From: an uncultured Methanomassiliicoccales archaeon
GTDB taxonomy: Archaea > Thermoplasmatota > Thermoplasmata > SG8-5
Assembly: GCA_938004075.1 (NCBI GenBank)
Contig: CALKWP010000013.1
Location: 28,679 to 92,678, forward strand
Direction of reading: 5' to 3'
Length of the DNA stretch: 64,000 nt
The translations under genes and the position numbers were made by a program. Positions 42,428-52,392 of this stretch are shown here, in pieces. The number at the start of each line of letters is the position of its first letter. Position 1 is the first letter of the stretch. The notes under the pieces were generated by a model, which saw nothing but the letters and a program-made list of their open reading frames with translations, searched no databases and had not been told where the DNA came from.

Positions 42428-43780
42428 ATGCGCATGAGCGACGACGAGCAGCTTGACAGGGCGAAACTTCCCGGCAGAAAGGCCATGAGCTGGCACCCGT
42501 TCTACCGCGGGAAAACAGAGGTCATCAGCAAGTGCCGCGTCAGCGATTTCTCCGATTTCGGCGTGTGGTACACCCCCGGCGTCGCTGAGCCATGCCTGGA
42601 CATCGCCAGGAATCCGGATATGGTCTTCGAGCATACCAACAGATGGAATTACATTGCTGTGGCGTCCAACGGGACGCGCGTCCTCGGGCTCGGGGACATC
42701 GGGCCGCTGGCCGGGTATCCTGTCATGGAAGGAAAGTCTCTTCTCTTCAAGTACCTGGGCGGGGTGGATTCCACAGCCCTGATGATCGACACCAAGGACC
42801 CGGACAGATTCATTGAGACCGTTAAAATGGTCGCGCCCACCTTCGGCGGCATCAACCTGGAGGATATCCGGACGCCGGATTGCTTCTACATCCTGGACCG
42901 GCTCAGAAGGGAACTGGATATTCCTGTCTGGCATGATGACCAGCAGGGAACGGCGGCGATAACGCTGGCCGGTGTCATCAACGGCCTCAAGGTGGCAGGG
43001 AAGAAACTGCCGGATGTCAGGATTACCCTTGTCGGCGCCGGCGCGGCCAACATCTGCCTGGCCAATACCCTGATAAAGGCGGGCGCGGACCCGAGAAAAC
43101 TGATAGTTGTGGACAGCAAGGGCTGCGTCCATTCCCACCGCCAGGATATCGAGGCAGACAGGGAGAGGAACCTTAAGAAGTGGGAACTGGCCGAATGCAC
43201 CAACCCGGAATGCCTGGAAGGCGGCATCCCCGTGGCGGTCCAGGGCGCCGACGTCCTGGTCAGCGCCTCGAAGCCCGGCCCCGGGACGATCAGAAAGGAA
43301 TGGCTGAGGGGCATGGCCCACAACCCTGTCGTATTCGCTGAGGCGAACCCGGTTCCAGAGATATGGCCCTGGGAGGCAAAGGAAGCGGGAGTGAGGATAT
43401 TCGGCACCGGCAGGTCTGATTTCCCGAACCAGGTGAATAATTCGATAGGATTTCCGGGAATTTTCAGAGGCACCTTGGATGTCAGAGCCAGCACAATAAC
43501 CGATGAGATGCACATCGCTGCCGCTTATTCCATTGCGAAAACCGCAGAGGACAAAGGAATCCACGAGGAGTATCTTGTGCCCACCATGGAGGAGCTGGAC
43601 GTGTTCGTGAACACGGCCGTTGCGGTCGCCGAGAAGGCCATGGAGCAGGGCGTGGCAAGAGTGAAGAAATCAAGGCAGGAACTGAGGGAGACTGCCGAGT
43701 TCCTGATCACATCCTCCAGGGGGAAGACGAAGCTGATGATGGAGAACGGTTTTATTCGAGAGCCCCCCAACGTGGATTAG
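42428..43780 (+). CDS. Malic enzyme (malate dehydrogenase, oxaloacetate-decarboxylating)
   Basis: A 450-residue malic enzyme of the short bacterial/archaeal type. DFGVWYTPGVAEP (about 40), KSLLFKYLGGVD, NLEDIRTPDCF with metal ligands, VWHDDQQGTAA, the GAGAAN dinucleotide motif and NQVNNSIGFPGIFRG appear in order. It converts malate to pyruvate and CO2 with reduction of NAD(P), feeding the pyruvate oxidoreductase encoded nearby. The box CTATAAAAAAGG (42372-42383) gives a short leader; a second in-frame ATG is two codons on. The stop overlaps the stop of the convergent binding-protein gene. Confidence 0.93.
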   Translation: MRMSDDEQLDRAKLPGRKAMSWHPFYRGKTEVISKCRVSDFSDFGVWYTPGVAEPCLDIARNPDMVFEHTNRWNYIAVASNGTRVLGLGDIGPLAGYPVMEGKSLLFKYLGGVDSTALMIDTKDPDRFIETVKMVAPTFGGINLEDIRTPDCFYILDRLRRELDIPVWHDDQQGTAAITLAGVINGLKVAGKKLPDVRITLVGAGAANICLANTLIKAGADPRKLIVVDSKGCVHSHRQDIEADRERNLKKWELAECTNPECLEGGIPVAVQGADVLVSASKPGPGTIRKEWLRGMAHNPVVFAEANPVPEIWPWEAKEAGVRIFGTGRSDFPNQVNNSIGFPGIFRGTLDVRASTITDEMHIAAAYSIAKTAEDKGIHEEYLVPTMEELDVFVNTAVAVAEKAMEQGVARVKKSRQELRETAEFLITSSRGKTKLMMENGFIREPPNVD

Positions 43781-46577
43781 GGCTTCCTGCGGTGGCGGAT
43801 GATGAGCGAGATGAGTATTGCAACCGCGAATATGGCGACCAGGGCCAGGACTGTTTCCCCGGTGTATGTTCTAGGGGACGGCGAGGGCACCGGAATGGCA
43901 TCCACGATGTAGAGGTTGACGGAATTCTCGCCTTTTAGATTGCTACTAGTTGGGTGGATTGCGACGGCAGTCAGGACATACTCTATGACGGAGCCATCAT
44001 CATTTGGCAGGTTGGTGGCGGTGACCTTGAACATCGCCTTGCCGTCGGCATCGGTCAGCACGTCCGTCGGCTCCACAGTTGGGATATCCGGTGATGCAAG
44101 CAGGACAACACTGGCCCCCGCCACCGGATCGCCGTCCTGGTCCGTGACATGAACCTGGGCGTAGGTGAATCCTAATGAGCCAGCTGAATTACAATCTGGG
44201 TCTATTGTGTCCGGGTCAGCAGACATGGTGAGGGTAATAAAGGGAGCACCAGCGGGATAAACCCTGATGAGAGTGAGCCTGCTCGGGGAAGGGTCGTACT
44301 CCCACCCGGTCGAGTTTGTGTACGTGGCCACTTTAATCTGGATTATCGCCTCGGTCCCGTTGGCGACCGCAAACGTGTCCAGCGGAGAGACGTATGGCGC
44401 GGTGTAGGATGTGGTGAACTTTCCGGTTGATGAAGTGTAGCCCATCCCCTGTTCCAGCGAGCCTACCGAGGCACTCAGCAGCACCTGGGCGCCCTCGACT
44501 GGGTTCCCGTCCTGGTCCTTCATCTGCACGGTGATAGGTGTGGTGGAGTTGGAGACCACAGCAGACGGCGGGCTCACGAACTGGGCGTTGGCCTTCCAAG
44601 GCCCGGGCGCCCGGATGTTGTATATGGATTCCCGGTTGAATATCGAACCGGTGCCGCCAACGACCCAGCCGGTGAATCGGTCCGACCGGTAGGCTTCGAC
44701 ATTGGTTTTGAAATACAATGCATCGCAAGGAAGGTCATATGCAATGGCTGCCTGGGCGTCCAGCACGGCTTTCTTTTTAACGGAGAGATTCTCAATGCTA
44801 CGGGCTAGCTCAATGATTTTGTCAAAAGTCTCATTTCTGTATCCGGGATAATTGTAGCCATGCTCCGCTTGACTGGAATGGAACAGGTCGTGAAGATATG
44901 CAACCGGATCGTTGCCAAGATGCCAGTCCAGAACATACATGTCGAAACAACGTTCATTTGGCGTGGTGTATTGGGTGTTTCCGATTATCTGCAAAAGCGA
45001 AGTGAAATCCATGGCCACGGCTTCGGCATAGATTCCAACAATCCTTAATTGCGAGGCGATCATTATTGCTTCATGAGTATTTCTCGGATCATAATTCATT
45101 GCACGGAATAGAATTTTTATCTTGCCGTCGGGGGAGCTGCCTATGTTGGAACCATTGGGATTGACCCACCAGTTCCCATTGCCTGCGGCGGCGATGGCGT
45201 CCTCGCCTGCCAGAAGGTGGAAATTGTATGTGCCTTCGTAAACCTTCACCTTGTACCCGGCGTCGGCCAGTATCTGCTTGGCCTTGGTGGTGTTAAAATC
45301 ATAAGTTGGCACCGAGGTATTGTACCAATCGCTGAAAGGCGGTACCGGGCCTGTTCCGGCAACACCGAGGTTGAGGAGCAGCCGCGTTACTATTCTCTGT
45401 TTATCGATGCAGTGCGCGATGGCCTGGCGCAGCGGTTTCCCGACATCCTCGCCGGTCTCGTTGTACCCGAAGGATTTTCGTCTCATGTTGTAAGCCAGGC
45501 ATGTGAATCCGGATTCCGGCGACTGCTGCAGCGCGACTCCTGGCTCGATGGTCAGCTCCTGCACGAAGCTCGGGGGCACAGACCAGGCGATGTAATCTAT
45601 GTCATCGGCCTTCAGCGCCAGCACCGCCGCCTCCGCGGTCTTGAAAATCTTGTAGTTTATCCCATCGATGTTGGGCTGTTTGGCCAGCGACCGGTTGTAC
45701 TCGTCGGTCCCGACATATTCCTTGTACTTGTAATCGTCCCGGAAGAAATGGCCGCGGAATGTCGTTATCTTGGACATCTGGCCCTTTGTCCAGGACTCGA
45801 ACTTGAACGGCCCGCTGCCCACGGGCGGGTTGTTGCTGAAAGCAGTGGCGGGCGCTACCTGCCAGGACGCCGCGGAGTTCCTGTCATATCCCGGGTCGCA
45901 CCAAATCTTCGCGCCGTCAACGGCCTGGCCAGATATTTTGTATGCCCAGATGTGCTCCGGGAGAAGGAATGTGAATAACGTGTCCCTGAAGAAATCGGCA
46001 TAAGGTTCCTGCTGCCGGAACTTCACTGCCGCCCGCGTCCCGTTCTCCCAGACCTTGTACACTTCCAGCCATCCCGTTGATGTGAAATTATCCGCTTTCA
46101 GCGGGTTCATGGAGCCGGACCATTCCGGGAACTGGGCGGCAACGTGCATGGAGAACATGATGTCACGGATGTCCATCTGGTGGCCGTCATGCCAGTACAC
46201 GTTCTCGAAATCATAGAATATTATAGCCTCCTGCTTGGCTGGATCCGCCCAGGTTGATTTCGGCGAGTACCCGAAGTTGCCTATGGCGCAATCCTCCCAG
46301 GTTTCCGCCTTGCCAGAGGCGTTGGCTGAACCCACGGCGATGTACGGGGTGAGCTCGTCAGTTTCCGGGTTGACGCTTATCGGGCCGTCGAAGATATATC
46401 CCAGCACGTTCCAGGACCACACGTCGCTTGTCACCAAAGGGTTGAGGGACTTGATATCGTCCTGCATGCCCACACGCAAAACAAGCTCACCCCCGGAAGT
46501 TTGGCCGGAGGCGAGCAAAGGAGGAGATATCACCATCAGGGTCAGGATAATCGCTGCAACTCTTCTGTCCGTCTCAT
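43777..46577 (-). CDS. Family 5 peptide-binding protein with Ig-like stalk; start frame-shifted
   Basis: About 930 residues. An SBP_bac_5-type domain (WHDGHQMDIRDIMFS, CLAYNMRRKSFGY, RQAIAHCIDKQRI) is followed by two Ig-like invasin-type domains (DQDGNPVEGAQVLL, DQDGDPVAGASVVL), a Pro/Ser hinge, one helix and a basic tail (RHRRKP). It probably binds peptides at the surface. ATG 46577 lies about 27 nt behind TTATTATATAC and would begin a good signal peptide, but it is one base out of frame with VAAIILTLMVISPP. Either a base is missing near 46563-46572 or an unusual start is used. No permease or ATPase gene is near. It is a paralogue of the next gene. Confidence 0.75.
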
Positions 46578-46599
46578 CACCTGCAAGGCAATCCCGGTG

Positions 46600-46616
46600 G
46601 AAAGTATATAATAAGA
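46600..46616 (-). promoter_or_regulatory. TATA-like box of the downstream peptide-binding protein
   Basis: TTATTATATACTTTCC on the minus strand lies about 27 bases before ATG 46577, which fits a leaderless start. It gives this gene a promoter separate from its paralogue upstream. Confidence 0.5.
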
Positions 46617-46679
46617 TTGGTACGGCGTTTTGTAAATTATAAAAAGGTTGTTGTACACTCGTTTGTAAGTGCCGGAGGT

Positions 46680-49403
46680 TTAGGCGCCTTTCTTCCCCTT
46701 CCTCCGCCACAGATAGACCGCGCACACCAGTATGATTATTGGAATAACAATGTACGCCGGATTCCATCCTCCTGGCTGCTCGACCTGAACCGGCTCGACA
46801 GCAGGGGTCACCATTATGGAGACCTGGGCGGAGCCGCTGACATGCGCGACCTTGGAGGCGGTTATTGTGACGGTGCATTCCTGGGCGGTTTTGATATTCA
46901 TGGCGATCAGCCGCATTCTCAGGTATCCCTCGGAATCGGTAAGGCCGGAGCTTGCCTCGAGGACGATGGCGGCTCCTTCGATGGTTACCATTACCGATGC
47001 GTCGGTGACAGGCAGGTTCTTCTCATCCAGCACGAGGATGTCGATGAAAGTGAAGCCCGCCGAGCCGTAGGCATCGCTGGCGGTTATCACGTCCTGAAGT
47101 GCTGTTGCGATTACCGAGAGGAGCATGGTGCCCTCCGGGTAGACGGTCACTAGGGCCTGCCTGGCGGGAGCATCGCGGTAGCCGTCCCTTGATGCAGAGA
47201 CAATGCTCAGCATAAGAGCCGTGCCGTTCTTCTGCCGTTCCTGGACATACGGCATGGTGAAATTGACAGCCAGCATTCCCTTGGAATCCGTGAGGCCCTG
47301 AAGAGCGGCAAAAGACCCGGATGTGCTGTCCAGCTTCACCTCTGCGCCCTGGACCGGAGTTCCGAATCTATCGGTCACCTTGATGCGCATCTCCATTGTG
47401 GTGTTCGAGCTGGCGGTGAGGGGGACGTTCATGAACCGCGCGATTAGCGCCTGGCGGTTCTCCTTCACGATGCTGGCCATGGACAATGGGTTGAGCAGGG
47501 TTCCCGAGCTGTCATCCAGGAATCCGGCGAATGAGTCGGCGCGGTAAAGCTCGACAATCGGGCTATGGAAAAGCTCATGGTAAGGGACATCGAACCCTAT
47601 CGAACCGAAAGCGTCCCTGACGAGCGCCGCTTCCGCGCTCCTGTACGGGGTAGCCATGGCGGCTTCTATATCCTTGTCCAGCGTGCTGTTCCTGTAACCG
47701 ATGAAGTTCGAGCCGCCGTATATGTTGGTGGCGTGTAATTGGGTGAAAAGGTAATTCTCTGGCCTGGAAGATTGTAGCGGGGAAAATCCATGCTCCACTA
47801 TGCAGATATCGAAATCCCTCTGCAGGAGCCTCTGCTCGAGAAGCGCGTACTCCAACTCCACAAGCTCCGCATCCAGGCCCATCGTCCTCATGTTGGCAAC
47901 CGTGAGCGAGCCCGCGCGTATCGCGGTGCGGTCATCGCCATCGGCTTGTGAGACAAGAACTTCTATCTTTCCGCCGAGGCCGCGACCGATGTAGCTTCCA
48001 TCCGGGTTGAGCCACCAGTTGCCTTCTCCCGCAGGCATGGTAGCGTTCGTAGGCTTGAATCCTGATTTCTCGAGAATGTTCATGCCTTCCGGCGGGTCGA
48101 ATGTGTGGCCCGGGGCGGAAGCGTTCTCCCACCTGGACAGGGGGCCGGTCTCGTCTCCGCTTGCGACGCTGAGCATAGAGCCGATGCTCACCGAGTCAAC
48201 GCAATGCGCGATTGCCCGGCGCAACGGCTTTCCGGCATCAACCAGGCTTGCCAGGGTGTCGCCCTGGACGTAGCCGAAGGACGGCCTGCCCATGTTGAAC
48301 GCGAGGTATGTCATCTCAGAAGAAATCAATGGGAAGACGGGAACATCTGGGTCGTTGGCAAACGAGTTGAGGGATTCCTGCCCGACCGTCCAGGATATAT
48401 GGTCCAGAGCCCCAAGGCGGAGGTCCATTACCGCCCTTTCCTCAGACTGGTACCTGAGCAGGGAGATCCGGCTGATGGAGGGGGTTCCTGGCAACTTGTT
48501 CATTGCCGAGAAATACTTGAAGCCTGGCCTGTAGAAATGGCCCTCCCAGGGAACCAGGCTGATTTCCGATTGCGAAATGCCGTCCCATCTGAATCTGCCG
48601 CTCCCCACCGGTTCCGGGTTTGTCCATCTTTCCGCCATCCAGCCCTTCCAGGAATCAGGAAGCGATTTATTGTAGCCCGGGTCGCACCATATCTTGGCGT
48701 CTTCTACAAACTGCAGCGATAACGGGCTTCCCCAGATGTGGTATGGAAGAACATACGCCTCGAGATAATTCTGGAACACGCTGTAATGCGGCTTCTGCAA
48801 TGTGAATTTGAGCGCGGCTCTCGTGCCGTCCAGGCTCTCCCAGGCCTTCTCGATGTGAAGCCAGTTGGTGTCGGAATAATTTCCGGAACGCTTCCCGTCC
48901 TGGTCTTTCAACGGATGACCCAGCTCCTCGTCGTGAATCGCAGAATGAACATGGAACGAGAACATGATGTCCCGTGCGGTCATAGAGACGCCGTCATGCC
49001 ACTTCACATCCGTGAAATCGTAGAATATGATTATCTCGGGCTTGGCCGGGTTTTGCCAGGTGCTCTTCGGTCGGTAGCCGAAATTCCCGATGTCGCAATT
49101 TCCCCAGGATATGTTGCTGCCGGCGCTGGTGTTTGCCGACCCGACCGCGATGTAAGGCACCATCTCGCCGGTGTCGGGGTTCCTGGCTGTTGCGCTTTCG
49201 TAGATCAGCCCGAGAACTTTCCAGCTGTCAGAATCCGCAACGATGGGATTCGTGGACAGCGCCATGGGAATGGCCGTTCTGAAGATTGCTCCGGTTGATT
49301 GGGCTTCGGTAGCTGGAACGGATGGCAAGATGAGCGCGATAGCCAGAGAGATGCATATCATGGCCATTGCCAATTCCTTCAGCGGATGATTAATCGCCCT
49401 CAC
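46680..49403 (-). CDS. Family 5 peptide-binding protein with Ig-like stalk and membrane anchor
   Basis: About 907 residues. Signal region ILPSVPATEAQ is followed by an SBP_bac_5-like domain (WHDGVSMTARDIMFSFHVH, YLAFNMGRPSFGY, RRAIAHCVDS), then Ig-like domains (DRFGTPVQGAEVKL, DEKNLPVTDASVMV), one helix and the tail RRKGKKGA. The start is uncertain: GTG 49403 overlaps the upstream gene's end, and ATG 49367, behind AAGGA, gives a shorter signal. It resembles the next gene along its whole length. Probably it captures peptides or glycopeptides at the cell surface; no matching permease is in the window. Confidence 0.75.
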   Translation of the reverse strand: MRAINHPLKELAMAMICISLAIALILPSVPATEAQSTGAIFRTAIPMALSTNPIVADSDSWKVLGLIYESATARNPDTGEMVPYIAVGSANTSAGSNISWGNCDIGNFGYRPKSTWQNPAKPEIIIFYDFTDVKWHDGVSMTARDIMFSFHVHSAIHDEELGHPLKDQDGKRSGNYSDTNWLHIEKAWESLDGTRAALKFTLQKPHYSVFQNYLEAYVLPYHIWGSPLSLQFVEDAKIWCDPGYNKSLPDSWKGWMAERWTNPEPVGSGRFRWDGISQSEISLVPWEGHFYRPGFKYFSAMNKLPGTPSISRISLLRYQSEERAVMDLRLGALDHISWTVGQESLNSFANDPDVPVFPLISSEMTYLAFNMGRPSFGYVQGDTLASLVDAGKPLRRAIAHCVDSVSIGSMLSVASGDETGPLSRWENASAPGHTFDPPEGMNILEKSGFKPTNATMPAGEGNWWLNPDGSYIGRGLGGKIEVLVSQADGDDRTAIRAGSLTVANMRTMGLDAELVELEYALLEQRLLQRDFDICIVEHGFSPLQSSRPENYLFTQLHATNIYGGSNFIGYRNSTLDKDIEAAMATPYRSAEAALVRDAFGSIGFDVPYHELFHSPIVELYRADSFAGFLDDSSGTLLNPLSMASIVKENRQALIARFMNVPLTASSNTTMEMRIKVTDRFGTPVQGAEVKLDSTSGSFAALQGLTDSKGMLAVNFTMPYVQERQKNGTALMLSIVSASRDGYRDAPARQALVTVYPEGTMLLSVIATALQDVITASDAYGSAGFTFIDILVLDEKNLPVTDASVMVTIEGAAIVLEASSGLTDSEGYLRMRLIAMNIKTAQECTVTITASKVAHVSGSAQVSIMVTPAVEPVQVEQPGGWNPAYIVIPIIILVCAVYLWRRKGKKGA

Positions 49404-52392
49404 CCCCTTTTCTTCTCCTTGTGGCAGCAAGCACGGCCAGGAGTATGATGATGGAAACAACCAGCATGGCCGCGCCCAGAACGTTCTTCATCGCAATGCC
49501 ATGGCCCGGGTCCGTAACGGTGACCAGCATCGTGTTGGAGTCTGAGTTGCCCGCAGCATCGGTAACTGTCAGGGTGATTTCATGGGGCCCGGGTTCCCAG
49601 AAAACGAAAGAGCTGTTGGCGCCGTTCAGAGTGATGACGGTGCCGTTGTGGGTGAACGTCCAGGTATAATTCTGAATGGCGGCATTATCTGTTGACGCGG
49701 AACCATCCAGGCGCGCCTCGTTGCCGCGCTCCAAAGCTATGAAATCGCCCGGCACCGCCAGCGGGGCGGATATGTCCGTCACCGAGATGTTGAACGTGTC
49801 GGAATCAATGTTGCCGTCATCGTCGATGATGTCCAGCACCACCGAATAATTGCCCGGCATTCTGAAAATCCAGGTCGGCTCCCGCCCCTCGACGGAAGCA
49901 TTGTTCAGGCCGTCATGGAATGTCCAGATGTACCGGATTATCTCGCCGTTGTCGGTGCTGGCCGAGCCATCGAACCGCGCGACGGCGCCGATGTCGGATT
50001 CCATATCAGACCCTGCCCTGGCTATGGGGTACGGGTAAATCAGCACGGTCACCGTGAGATTGTCGGTAGCGGGATTTCCCACCCTGTCACATGCTTCCAA
50101 TGTCACATTGTACTTGCCTGGCCGGATGAAAATATGCGTTGGGTTGGGGCCATAGAGAGTGATGTCCGCTATGCCATCATTGAATGTCCAGGTGTGATTC
50201 GTCACAGCTTCGTTGTCATGGCTTGCGGTGCCGTTGAACTCCACGCTCGTGCTCTCATTGGCCAGAATGTCAGGGCCGGCAATTGCTATCGGCACAATCA
50301 GGTCCAGCTTCGCAAGGAATCCGTCACTGCCTCCCGAGTGAACCGGCCAGGGCGCTCCCGGCACCATGAGGAAATTCGGGGAGGCGGTCATTCCCGAGAT
50401 TATGGGGCAACCGGTCAGCGTGAGAGTGAGGCCGAGACCGATGTCATTGTGAGAGCCCCCCAGGAAAGTCGAGTATTCCAGCCCGGTTTCATTCATCACC
50501 GAGATGAAGGCATCCGAGCCGCCTCTAATGGATTTGGCCAATGCTCCGGAGGTCACAGGGAAATCGCTTGACATGGTGCCGCCCGCTATGAATATCCTGC
50601 CGTCCTGGCCAACGGATATTCCGCCGGCCGAATCGTCCTTCGAACCGCCCAGGTAAGTTGAATGAAGCAGCATATCGCCGGAGCTGTTCAGGCCCAGGAT
50701 GAAAACGTCCCTTGCTCCCCTCAGCGCGGGGTATGGCGCGTCCGGAGTGGTCGGGAAGTCCCGTGAATCCGTGTCCCCGACAATGTGGATGGCGCCGTCG
50801 CTGTCGATGATTATCCCGGCTGCCGAGTCGCTGCCGCTGCCGCCCAGTACGGCAGAAAGCAGCGGCGCGTTCCCGTTCTTCCCAAATTTTGTCACGAACA
50901 CATCAATCGTGCTGCCGGAACGGTTCATGGTTCCTTCGGTCACAGGGAATCCCGCTGGCATGCATGTTCCAGTGATGTATGCGTTGCCATCATTGTCCAG
51001 GGCAATGGCTGCTCCGGAATCAGAGCCCAAGCCGCCCAGGTAAGTTGAATAAACCAGGTAATCGCCTGTGTCTGCGAGCTTCGTCAGGAAAGCGTCAGCA
51101 TCGCCGTTCGGGGCGGCGTTGAAAGCGCCGCCGGTGGTGTGGAAGTCGGTGGACCATGTCATTCCCGTGACATGGGCCTGGCCTGCCTCATCGACAGCGA
51201 TTCCGTACCCTGCGTCATCATGCCTGCCGCCCAGGAATGTGGAGTATACCAGCGAGCTCCCGGCTGCGTTCAGCTTTAGTGCGAATGCATCCCCGACGCC
51301 GTTGTATCCCCTGTCGAAGGCTGCATCGGAAACCGGGAACCCGGCAGAGAATGTCTCGCCGGTGACGTAAGCGCTTCCTGAGGAATCAACGGCAATCGCG
51401 TGGCCGGTCTCATACTCCTGGCCCCCCAGAATCGCGACGTAGAGTATCGATGTTCCATCCGGGGCGATCTTGGCCACGAATAAGTTGTGGTCGGCATTTC
51501 CGCCGGCCTGGAGCAAACCGGGCTGAGAGGAAAATTTCACGGAGGCCGTGTGGCCAGTGACGTAAGCGTTGCCGAATGAATCGCTCGTCACGGAATTCGC
51601 GCTGTCCTGGCCTGTTCCGCCCATGAAGGTCGAGTACACCAGCGGATCGATGACCAGGGTTCTGGATGGATCCCGTTCTGGCACGGAGAATGAGAAGTGG
51701 CCGGCATCATCAATCACAAAAGCCGCATCGAGCGCCTCGGATGGTGCGTCGGCATAGTAAACCTCAAGGCCTGAATCGACAATTGTTGAGCCGGTGCGGG
51801 TCGTTATTGTGAGAGAATCGGTACTATCCAGGCGCATGGACCCATGGCCTTCCGGCTTGATCCCTATCGATGAAACGTCCGCGCCCGGACCGACTATGAG
51901 ATCGTATTTCAGGCCGGCATCCGTCATTCGATAGGCAAGGTCGATGCCGTCCCAGAGGTCCCGGTACAGCACGGCCCGGTAATTGTCGACCTCGGTTATC
52001 CAATCCGAGCTGCGATTGCCCAGGAAGAAGCTGGATTGCCATGAGGCCTTCCCGATTCCCTCCGGCTCGACATGATTCGCGCCAACGAAATTGAATCGGA
52101 CCGTCGAGATTTCTTGAATCGCTGATTCAGAGGCCGGTGAGGCGACCTGCAGCATCATCCATCCATTGCCCATGGCTATGCCGGAATCGGTGTAGAATCG
52201 AACGTCCGCGTTTTCGACCTGGCCCATGTTGGTTGTGAAGGCGCCTGCAACCGCGCCATCGAAACCCAGGTCCGGCGATTCGAATGCGGGGGCGACCGAT
52301 TGCTCGATGCCATCATTCAAAGGCCCTGAGGCCGGGACCATGGATAGCAGCAGTGCGGCTACCAGCAATACAGATATCGACCAGCACCTCAT
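49390..52392 (-). CDS. Surface protein: beta-propeller (SBBP repeats) plus three PKD domains
   Basis: About 1000 residues. After a signal peptide there is a domain with FTTNMGQVENADVRFY and WDGIDLAYRMTDAGLKYD, which commonly precedes SBBP repeats. Seven repeats of the form STFLGG...AVD..G.AYVTG.T follow, enough for one seven-bladed propeller. Three PKD domains come next (each near GSAS-TDN and YTWTF), then a helix and the tail RRRKGGEGD. The ATG overlaps the upstream stop by ATGA. It shares this architecture with the next gene. It likely forms part of the cell surface or binds polymers; the ligand is unknown. Confidence 0.85.
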   Translation of the reverse strand: MRCWSISVLLVAALLLSMVPASGPLNDGIEQSVAPAFESPDLGFDGAVAGAFTTNMGQVENADVRFYTDSGIAMGNGWMMLQVASPASESAIQEISTVRFNFVGANHVEPEGIGKASWQSSFFLGNRSSDWITEVDNYRAVLYRDLWDGIDLAYRMTDAGLKYDLIVGPGADVSSIGIKPEGHGSMRLDSTDSLTITTRTGSTIVDSGLEVYYADAPSEALDAAFVIDDAGHFSFSVPERDPSRTLVIDPLVYSTFMGGTGQDSANSVTSDSFGNAYVTGHTASVKFSSQPGLLQAGGNADHNLFVAKIAPDGTSILYVAILGGQEYETGHAIAVDSSGSAYVTGETFSAGFPVSDAAFDRGYNGVGDAFALKLNAAGSSLVYSTFLGGRHDDAGYGIAVDEAGQAHVTGMTWSTDFHTTGGAFNAAPNGDADAFLTKLADTGDYLVYSTYLGGLGSDSGAAIALDNDGNAYITGTCMPAGFPVTEGTMNRSGSTIDVFVTKFGKNGNAPLLSAVLGGSGSDSAAGIIIDSDGAIHIVGDTDSRDFPTTPDAPYPALRGARDVFILGLNSSGDMLLHSTYLGGSKDDSAGGISVGQDGRIFIAGGTMSSDFPVTSGALAKSIRGGSDAFISVMNETGLEYSTFLGGSHNDIGLGLTLTLTGCPIISGMTASPNFLMVPGAPWPVHSGGSDGFLAKLDLIVPIAIAGPDILANESTSVEFNGTASHDNEAVTNHTWTFNDGIADITLYGPNPTHIFIRPGKYNVTLEACDRVGNPATDNLTVTVLIYPYPIARAGSDMESDIGAVARFDGSASTDNGEIIRYIWTFHDGLNNASVEGREPTWIFRMPGNYSVVLDIIDDDGNIDSDTFNISVTDISAPLAVPGDFIALERGNEARLDGSASTDNAAIQNYTWTFTHNGTVITLNGANSSFVFWEPGPHEITLTVTDAAGNSDSNTMLVTVTDPGHGIAMKNVLGAAMLVVSIIILLAVLAATRRRKGGEGD

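Noticed and set aside
42350..43564. Minus-strand open frame of about 404 codons
   Set aside because: It is antisense to malic enzyme, whose family motifs are complete.
46580..46878. 100-codon N-terminal extension of the downstream peptide-binding protein
   Set aside because: It crosses the TATA box and the end of the paralogous gene, is Arg/His-rich and not family-like. The signal peptide starts later.
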